Assembly (NCBI GenBank): GCA_003552765.1 | Contig: PUOI01000299.1 | Span: 1-11,463, forward strand | DNA from: Candidatus Hydrogenedentota bacterium | GTDB lineage: Bacteria > Hydrogenedentota > Hydrogenedentia > Hydrogenedentales > SLHB01 | Reading direction: 5' to 3' | DNA: 11,463 bases | Shown: piece by piece, positions 7,530-11,463 of the stretch | How the letters are laid out: the number at the start of each line of letters is the position of its first letter | Numbering within the stretch: the first letter of the stretch is position 1 | The notes under the pieces: generated by a model | What the model saw: the letters and a program-made list of their open reading frames with translations, nothing else | Told to the model about the DNA's origin: nothing | Databases searched by the model: none | Translations under genes and position numbers: made by a program

Positions 7530-7540
7530 AAGAGAATTGC

Positions 7541-9217
7541 ATGCTTCCTGTTGAATGTCCCCATTGCCGCGTCCGAATCCTCGTCCCCTCCGCGCTGCAG
7601 GGGCGGCGCGGGGTGTGTTTCGGCTGCGGCAAACCCTTGGTGATCCCCGAGACGCCCGAAGAACTGAACCAGGCGAGCATCGAGTTCAAACGGGGCGACT
7701 TCGTGGCCAACCGCTTCATCATCAAGGAGCAGCTTGGCAAGGGCGGCATGGCGGTGGTGTACCGGGCGCGGGATACCCTGGTCGAGGAGCCCGTGGCCCT
7801 GAAGTTCATGAACCCTCGCTTGCTCAAGACCCAGCGAGGCCAGGACCTGTTCATCCGCGAGGCCATGGTCGCGCGCCGGCTGCGCCACGACAACATTGTC
7901 ACGGTCCACGACGTGGGAACAACGCCCGAGGGCATCCTTTACCTATCCATGGAATACCTCAAGGGCCAGAGCCTCCGCGCCTTCCTGCGTCATCAACGCG
8001 GGCAACGCCGCTACCTTGGCGTGCGTCTCGCCGTCTCGCTCACGGCGCAGGTGCTTGAAGCCCTCGCGTCGGCCCATCGCATCGTCATCCATCGCGACAT
8101 TAAGCCGGAGAACATAATGCTCCTGCCCGGCGAACACGTAAAGGTCCTTGATTTCGGCCTGGCCAAACCCTTGGACGAAGGCGAAGTGGAACTCATGGCC
8201 CCGCGGAGGCCGGGACGGGTAATCGGCACCTTCGGCTACGCGGCGCCGGAACAAAAGCAACATCAGGAGATCGACCCACGCACGGACCTCTATGCGATGG
8301 GCCTGGTCTTTTACGAGTTATTGACCTTACGCACCCCGATAGACGAACAGGTTGCCGTCAGCGACGTACGCGGCGATGTGGCCCCTTCGCTCATAACAGT
8401 GCTCAATAAGGCCCTGGAAGAGGACAAGGGCGATCGATGGCAATCGGCGGAAGACTTCCGCACCCATCTCATGAGCGCTTTCCACGACTCTTACCAGCGG
8501 CCCAAGACGGCGGCGGCGCCCGCGCACGGCGCGAGCGGCTCGACCGAAAACATGGTGTTGCTCGAAGGGGGCCGTTTTCTCATGGGCAATGACCGGATAC
8601 CGGCGGAAGCGCCTCAGTTCGAGGCCGAAATCGAGCCCTATTACATCGACATCCATCCCGTCACCGTCGAGCAGTACCACGCCTTCCTCGTGGCCACGGG
8701 CCACCCGGCGCCCAAGTATTGGGGGGCCGAGAAGTTCAGCGGTCCCCAGCAACCCGTCATAGGCGTCACCTGGGAGGACGCCAACGCGTATGCGGCTTGG
8801 GCGGGCAAGCAATTGCCCACCGAGGCGCAATGGGAATTCGCCGCCCGGGGCCGGGAGAACCGTAAGTACCCCTGGGGCAATCAGGAGCCCGATCCAATGC
8901 GGGCGAACTATGGCGAAAACCTCGCCATGCCGTCCATCGTCTCCATGCACGAGGACGGCGCCACCCCCGACGGCATCCTCGACCTGGCCGGTAACGTGTA
9001 TGAATGGCTCCTCGACCCCTACCTCCCCTATGACCTGGAGCGCAGGAAGAAAAGGGAAGACACCCCCAGGCGGGTGGTGCGGGGCGGTTCCTGGCAATCG
9101 CCCCCCGCCGAGCTGCGTTGCTCATTCCGCAAGGGCTTCTTCCCGGAAACCCAGGTCCCCACGACGGGTTTCCGCTGCGTCATCCCCGATGAGGGGCGTT
9201 ACGGACATGGCATCTGA
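7541..9217 (+). CDS. Ser/Thr protein kinase fused to FGE-sulfatase-like domain, N-terminal zinc ribbon
   Basis: A 558-residue three-part protein. Residues 1-35 contain two CxxC pairs (C6/C9, C26/C29), a zinc-ribbon knuckle. Residues about 55-315 are a complete Hanks-type kinase: glycine loop GKGGMA at 66-71, ATP-anchoring K88 in VALKFM, catalytic loop HRDIKPEN at 184-191 with D186 and N191, DFG at 204-206, and APE at 235-237. All key residues are present, so it should phosphorylate Ser/Thr on unknown targets. Residues about 336-548 match the FGE-sulfatase (SUMF1-type) fold: GGRFLMG, the VTVEQYHAF region, LPTEAQWEFAARG, DLAGNVYEWL, VVRGGSW and GFRC. The pair of active-site cysteines expected after GGSW in true formylglycine-generating enzymes is not seen; only C527 is nearby, so this domain is more likely a ligand- or substrate-binding module. 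No transmembrane segment joins the domains, so the protein should be cytoplasmic. ATG 7541 is preferred, with AAGAGA 5 nt upstream; ATG 7508 would add 11 residues and has no ribosome binding site. Confidence 0.93.
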   Translation: MLPVECPHCRVRILVPSALQGRRGVCFGCGKPLVIPETPEELNQASIEFKRGDFVANRFIIKEQLGKGGMAVVYRARDTLVEEPVALKFMNPRLLKTQRGQDLFIREAMVARRLRHDNIVTVHDVGTTPEGILYLSMEYLKGQSLRAFLRHQRGQRRYLGVRLAVSLTAQVLEALASAHRIVIHRDIKPENIMLLPGEHVKVLDFGLAKPLDEGEVELMAPRRPGRVIGTFGYAAPEQKQHQEIDPRTDLYAMGLVFYELLTLRTPIDEQVAVSDVRGDVAPSLITVLNKALEEDKGDRWQSAEDFRTHLMSAFHDSYQRPKTAAAPAHGASGSTENMVLLEGGRFLMGNDRIPAEAPQFEAEIEPYYIDIHPVTVEQYHAFLVATGHPAPKYWGAEKFSGPQQPVIGVTWEDANAYAAWAGKQLPTEAQWEFAARGRENRKYPWGNQEPDPMRANYGENLAMPSIVSMHEDGATPDGILDLAGNVYEWLLDPYLPYDLERRKKREDTPRRVVRGGSWQSPPAELRCSFRKGFFPETQVPTTGFRCVIPDEGRYGHGI

Positions 9218-9228
9218 GCCGGCGCGCG

Positions 9229-9257
9229 CTCCCTCTTCCAAGGGGGAAGCAAGGGAG
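9229..9257 (+). terminator. Possible terminator hairpin after the kinase gene
   Basis: CTCCCT (9229-9234) pairs with AGGGAG (9252-9257), and CTTCC (9235-9239) pairs with GGAAG (9245-9249). The result is an 11-bp stem with a two-base bulge and a 5-nt loop, 12 nt beyond the kinase stop. It is followed by ATGTTGTTCG, which is not a true T-run, so the call is tentative. Confidence 0.4.
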
Positions 9258-9310
9258 ATGTTGTTCGCTGGAACAGCCGCTTACCTGGCGATTGGGGTTC
9301 CCTCGCTTAT

Positions 9311-9339
9311 TTGACAGGCTAGATGGCGCTGTCTATACT
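9311..9339 (+). promoter_or_regulatory. Strong sigma70 promoter for the small membrane protein
   Basis: TTGACA (9311-9316, perfect) and TATACT (9334-9339, 5 of 6) are separated by exactly 17 bp. Transcription would start near 9346. The only downstream gene in range starts at 9517, so the transcript carries a leader of about 170 nt. Confidence 0.8.
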
Positions 9340-9345
9340 TTCTGC

Positions 9346-9516
9346 AAGGATAATTGACGGCACTGTGTCCGCAAAAGGCCTCTGAAGGCGGGATGGCGCG
9401 CTTGTTGGCGGTTTTCCCGCAAGCAAGAGAGAGGTTTTTTCGCCCGAAGCCAGCGGGTGGCTCGGGCCGGCGGCGGAACGGGGCGGAACTCCGGGACAAA
9501 AAAAGGCGGGAATGGC
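9346..9516 (+). promoter_or_regulatory. Structured leader ahead of the small membrane protein
   Basis: Several hairpins can be drawn in series: GCCT/AGGC at 9378-9389; GCTTG with CGG at 9400-9411 pairing to CCG with CAAGC at 9417-9424 (with a 4-nt bulge); and a strong stem 9442-9452 with 9458-9467 (10 bp with one bulged A, 5-nt loop). A run of six T at 9435-9440 sits between the last two stems. It is 10 nt beyond the second stem, so it does not form a canonical terminator, but attenuation or a short RNA ending near 9440 is conceivable. No known riboswitch motif was recognised. Confidence 0.35.
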
Positions 9517-9849
9517 ATGGAACGGCTAACCAGCGAGCGCAACGCACGAACGTGGAAGCTATTTCAGATCGGCTGGTACGTCAACGTGGCCTTCGCTCTG
9601 CTAAGCTTTTTTCTCGCCCTCTTCTTCTTCTCCCGGATGTGGCATGGGTACGCGAGCAACATCGCCGCGGGTACGACGATGACGATGGCCTTTGTCGTCA
9701 TCGCGTGCGTTTTGCTCATGGGCGCGGGCATCTCCCGGTACCAGGCGCGGCTTGAGGGCCAGCACCTCGAACTGAAGCAGACCATCCAGAAGATGGCGGC
9801 GGACCTGGAAGCGATACGCAACAAGCAAGAGAAATCTGACGGCGGCTGA
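9517..9849 (+). CDS. Small two-helix membrane protein with C-terminal coiled coil
   Basis: A 110-residue protein with no family I recognise. Residues about 22-43 (VAFALLSFFLALFFF core) and about 57-75 (MAFVVIACVLLMGAGI core) are two clear transmembrane helices joined by a short loop. The charged tail from about residue 78 (heptad-like ARLEGQHLELKQTIQKMAAD and following EAIRNKQEK) is likely a cytoplasmic coiled coil. The short N-terminus (MERLTSERNART) is also polar, giving a hairpin with both ends on the same side. ATG 9517 is chosen because the protein begins sensibly there and a purine-rich AAAGGCGGG lies just upstream. A GTG at 9457 would add 20 Gly/Ala/Arg-rich residues and would fall inside the leader hairpin. 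The gene has its own strong promoter and is probably a single-gene unit. It could be a small scaffold or an accessory to another membrane protein, but nothing in the sequence fixes its role. Confidence 0.8.
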   Translation: MERLTSERNARTWKLFQIGWYVNVAFALLSFFLALFFFSRMWHGYASNIAAGTTMTMAFVVIACVLLMGAGISRYQARLEGQHLELKQTIQKMAADLEAIRNKQEKSDGG

Positions 9850-10012
9850 ACCCCGAAAAAGGTTATGCGCTGTTGAAATCATATTGAACGCGGCAAAGGG
9901 AAACGTGCGGAGGAAACTGTATACATTCATACGCTGGCCGGAGGCGGGCCGGTGACGTAACACAACGCGAAGCGGCCCATCCCTGAGTGAGGCCAGCGGA
10001 AAGTAGCGAAGT
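9850..10012 (+). other. Intergenic region upstream of the HNH gene
   Basis: This 163-bp gap has no recognisable terminator for the small membrane protein gene and no convincing promoter. TATACA lies in it, but no -35-like hexamer is found at 16-18 bp. The HNH gene may be read through from 9311 or use a promoter that does not resemble sigma70. Confidence 0.4.
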
Positions 10013-10636
10013 ATGATTGAGGGACAAGTGCTCGTATTGAACCGATCCTGGTTGGCGGTGCACGTCACGCCAGTGCGGCGCGCTCTTTGTCTGCTCTACC
10101 AGGGCCAAGCCCGGGTTGTTCACCCCTCCACGTACGCCTTGCACGATTTTGACGAGTGGGTCGCCCTGTGGAATGGTCACGACACCGGCGGGGAGACCAA
10201 CGGGAAGTACGTCCACACCCCGAACATGCGGGTGCGCGTCCCGGATGTCATCCTGCTCACCTTCTTCAACGGCTTCATTCGCCACGAGGTGCGGTTCTCC
10301 CGCCACAGCATCTTCGAACGCGATAAGAACACGTGCCAATACTGCGGCAAGCGCTTCACCCGGAACAAACTCACCATCGACCACGTCATTCCCCAATCCC
10401 GCGGCGGCGATGACTCCTGGGAAAACCTCGTGGTGGCCTGCTTGGCGTGCAACGTGCGCAAGGCCAACCGCACCCCCGAAGAAGCACTCATGCCGTTGTT
10501 GCACAAACCCAAGAAACCCGCTTGGATGCCCGCCCTCACCGCACGCGCCCACCGCGAACAGATGGATGTGTGGACGCAATTCGTGGACACCTCCCACTGG
10601 CGCAGCGGCGCATGGACTTCGGAGAGCCTGACGTAG
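10013..10636 (+). CDS. HNH endonuclease family protein
   Basis: A 207-residue soluble protein. Residues about 1-95 form the conserved N-terminal region found in stand-alone bacterial HNH proteins (VLVLNRSW near the start, then VTPVRRALCLLYQGQARVV). Residues about 105-160 are the HNH module: zinc pair C108/C111 in CQYCG, the metal-binding DH pair D123/H124 in TIDHVIPQSRGG, N138 in WENLV, and second zinc pair C143/C146 followed by N147 in CLACN. All catalytic and zinc-binding positions of a beta-beta-alpha-metal nuclease are present, so it should nick or cut nucleic acid; the substrate is unknown. This family is widespread in planctomycetes, cyanobacteria and myxobacteria, usually as a housekeeping-like single gene and not inside introns. 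ATG 10013 has GGAAAG about 9 nt upstream. No intron, intein or phage context is seen around it. Confidence 0.92.
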   Translation: MIEGQVLVLNRSWLAVHVTPVRRALCLLYQGQARVVHPSTYALHDFDEWVALWNGHDTGGETNGKYVHTPNMRVRVPDVILLTFFNGFIRHEVRFSRHSIFERDKNTCQYCGKRFTRNKLTIDHVIPQSRGGDDSWENLVVACLACNVRKANRTPEEALMPLLHKPKKPAWMPALTARAHREQMDVWTQFVDTSHWRSGAWTSESLT

Positions 10637-10749
10637 GGCGGGAACGAACCACTTCGCGCGCCGAAGCAGATCAAACGAGATTAGGATCGGGAACATGGGA
10701 ACGGCTGCGGAAACCGCAATGGATTCCTCAACCTCAAGGAGATAGGCCG
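10637..10749 (+). other. Spacer between HNH gene and small gene pair
   Basis: This 113-bp spacer has two small perfect hairpins: CTTCG/CGAAG at 10652-10666 and TGCGG/CCGCA at 10706-10718. Neither is followed by a T-run. No sigma70-like promoter was found, so the small pair may be co-transcribed with the HNH gene. Confidence 0.35.
10736..10741 (+). promoter_or_regulatory. Shine-Dalgarno site fixing the start of the first small gene
   Basis: AAGGAG lies 8 nt before ATG 10750. The same frame is open back to 10447, but that part overlaps the HNH gene and is Arg/Pro-rich with no domain. This site therefore sets the protein at 133 residues instead of 234. Confidence 0.8.
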
Positions 10750-11151
10750 ATGGAGCCCAATCGCCATCCCACGCAACATGCCCAGCCGTCCGCGGATAAG
10801 CTGCGGGATGTCTACCACGAATGCCGCGAGCACGATTGGGATGGTCATGACGCACTGCCGGTGCCGGAGGCGACGTTTACGAACGCGAACGCCTTCCTAA
10901 AACTACTCCCCGCGGAACTGGCGGCCAAGGCGGACCCCGGCGCCGAACCCGACGGAGACCTTACATTGGAGTGGTACGTCAACACGGATTACCAAATCTC
11001 CATTAGCATTGATGCGCAAAGCTGCCTGCATTTTGCAGCATCCGTTGGTCCTCACCGGAAGAGACGTGGCGCCGACTCATTCTCTGAGCGCGTGCCCCAA
11101 GATGTGGTGGACATAATCACTGAAGTGTTGGAGCATGATAGATCCGAATAA
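10750..11151 (+). CDS. Conserved hypothetical protein (DWDG-type), first gene of an overlapping pair
   Basis: A 133-residue acidic soluble protein with no membrane segment. Landmarks are DWDGHDALPV at residues 29-38, EPDGDLTLEWY at 66-76, a short beta strand ISISID at 83-88, and a helical end around VPQDVVDIITEVLEH at 115-129. I recall proteins with this layout (helix, W-D-G motif, E-P-D-G strand, final amphipathic helix) as a scattered bacterial family of unknown function, usually directly upstream of a second small gene; that recollection is unverified. An ideal AAGGAG site precedes ATG 10750. The stop overlaps the start of the next gene by 17 nt, indicating translational coupling. The two-gene overlap, small size and patchy distribution would fit an accessory or toxin-antitoxin-like module, but no toxin or antitoxin motif is visible. 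Confidence 0.75.
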   Translation: MEPNRHPTQHAQPSADKLRDVYHECREHDWDGHDALPVPEATFTNANAFLKLLPAELAAKADPGAEPDGDLTLEWYVNTDYQISISIDAQSCLHFAASVGPHRKRRGADSFSERVPQDVVDIITEVLEHDRSE

Positions 11152-11338
11152 CCCGCCATCCGTCGAAGCTGATGAGGTAGTTGCATGTGCGACTCAAGGG
11201 CTGTCTGTTGAGGCCGCTCCGCTCCCCGCTAATCCCAATCACGCGAACGTTACCGGTTGGCCGCGAGAGAAACACGAACAAAAGCATCGAGCGATGGAAT
11301 TGGCAAACCGCGCGATGTTCACCCAGTATCCGGAATGA
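11135..11338 (+). CDS. Small conserved hypothetical, probably N-terminally truncated partner gene
   Basis: A 67-residue protein starting inside the end of the previous gene (17-nt overlap). The C-terminal half carries a recognisable block: NHANVTGWPREKHEQKHRAM and then ELANRA. From memory, proteins found second in this kind of pair end with a very similar block (H-A-N/E-I-x-G-W-P-x-x-K-x-x-Q-K) but are about 140-160 residues long. Here only about 30 residues precede it, and an in-frame TAA at 11114-11116 closes the frame just upstream. It is therefore either a short variant or the remnant of an internal deletion that kept the start and the tail. Ribosome binding is weak: GGAG sits only 1 nt before the ATG and GAAG lies 9 nt away, so coupling to the upstream gene is likely. 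Function is unknown. Confidence 0.55.
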   Translation: MIDPNNPPSVEADEVVACATQGLSVEAAPLPANPNHANVTGWPREKHEQKHRAMELANRAMFTQYPE

Positions 11339-11463
11339 GAGAAGAGACACGCACAACAGCTTGAGTTAGAGCATAGGGGCTTGGAGAGGATCAGGATTGA
11401 TTCGCGTTTATTCGCGTTCATTCGCGGTTACAGCGTTTGGGTAACGGAGCTAGGGTGTGACGG
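11339..11463. other. Right-edge intergenic region
   Basis: This 125-bp tail holds the tandem 10-mers and no supported gene. The frames crossing it on both strands are shadows with no ribosome binding site. The downstream neighbour lies outside the window. Confidence 0.5.
11400..11429 (+). repeat. Three tandem 10-bp ATTCGCG-type repeats
   Basis: Three consecutive 10-mers occur: ATTCGCGTTT, ATTCGCGTTC and ATTCGCGGTT (11400-11409, 11410-11419, 11420-11429). They share ATTCGCG and lie 61 bp beyond the small gene pair. Similar short intergenic arrays (ATTCGTG or ATTCGCG type, often ending in GGTT) are known to me as dispersed elements in many environmental bacterial genomes; their function is unclear. 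Confidence 0.65.

Larger units (their letters stand above)
6875..7540. other. Divergent intergenic region with two long leaders
   Basis: This 666-bp gap separates the giant gene (minus) from the kinase gene (plus). It contains the two divergent promoters, whose -35 boxes are about 135 bp apart, and the two leaders. Between the promoters there is a small perfect hairpin (7164-7169 with 7176-7181). An open frame runs along the plus strand from 6936 to 7643, but its composition (Pro, Arg and Ser rich, no domain) and lack of a ribosome binding site argue against coding. No tRNA, SRP RNA, tmRNA or RNase P signature was recognised. Confidence 0.6.

Noticed and set aside
7304..7540. Possible stable RNA gene (SRP RNA, 6S, tmRNA or RNase P) downstream of the 7269-7297 promoter.
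   Set aside because: None of the signature sequences of these RNAs is present; a kinase 5' leader is the simpler reading.
6936..7643. Open frame of 235 codons across the divergent intergenic region (plus strand).
   Set aside because: It has no ribosome binding site, is Pro/Arg/Ser-rich with no domain, covers both promoters and leaders, and runs out of frame into the kinase gene.
9435..9440. T6 run as an intrinsic terminator after the hairpin at 9400-9424.
   Set aside because: Ten bases separate the stem from the T-run and the stem has a 4-nt bulge, so it does not meet the usual terminator geometry.
9354..9755. Plus-strand frame of 133 codons overlapping the small membrane protein gene.
   Set aside because: It is Arg-rich, out of frame with the two-helix protein and without a domain. 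It begins just after the promoter in the structured leader.
9850..10012. TATACA as a -10 box for the HNH gene.
   Set aside because: No TTG-like -35 hexamer lies 16-18 bp upstream.
9863..10855. Open frame of 330 codons on the minus strand opposite the HNH gene.
   Set aside because: The plus-strand HNH protein has complete family motifs; the minus frame is its shadow with no recognisable domain.

Overview
The window is about 11.5 kb of GC-rich bacterial chromosome. It holds the 3' half of a housekeeping gene (tyrosyl-tRNA synthetase) followed by seven further genes. No phage, transposase, CRISPR, tRNA or rRNA signature is visible. The gene types are a giant secreted TIG-repeat protein with a CFI-box C-terminus, a serine/threonine kinase fused to a formylglycine-generating-enzyme-like domain, and an HNH protein of the kind common in planctomycetes and related groups. 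Together they suggest an environmental bacterium near the PVC/Planctomycetes/Hydrogenedentota part of the tree. That placement is an inference from protein style, not from a marker-gene comparison.

Layout. (1) 1-635, plus strand: C-terminal half of TyrS, cut by the window edge. (2) 715-1704, minus: a DUF4268-type protein with a PD-(D/E)XK-like core, convergent with tyrS; a GC-rich hairpin lies between them. (3) 1970-6874, minus: one very large exported, probably surface-anchored protein of 1634 residues, ending at a strong hairpin terminator (1901-1936). (4) 6875-7540: a non-coding divergent region of 666 bp. It has a perfect-consensus sigma70 promoter firing left towards the giant gene (7105-7133, minus) and a good promoter firing right towards the kinase (7269-7297, plus). 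Each leaves a leader of about 225-240 nt, and the left-hand leader folds into three nested helices. (5) 7541-9217, plus: zinc ribbon / Ser-Thr kinase / FGE-sulfatase-like fusion. (6) 9311-9849, plus: a strong promoter, a structured leader of about 170 nt and a small two-helix membrane protein. (7) 10013-10636, plus: HNH endonuclease family protein. (8) 10750-11338, plus: two overlapping small conserved-hypothetical genes, the second apparently N-terminally truncated. (9) 11400-11429: three tandem ATTCGCG-type 10-mers just after the small gene pair.

How the genes work together. There is little sign of a single pathway. Gaps between genes are large, and several genes have their own promoter or terminator. 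The main linked unit is the small overlapping pair at the right end. The points most worth a second look are the structured leader ahead of the giant surface protein, the apparent insertion of a cohesin-like domain inside a TIG domain of that protein, the soluble kinase-FGE fusion without the FGE cysteine pair, the promoter-leader-membrane-protein unit, and the small gene pair with a shortened partner.
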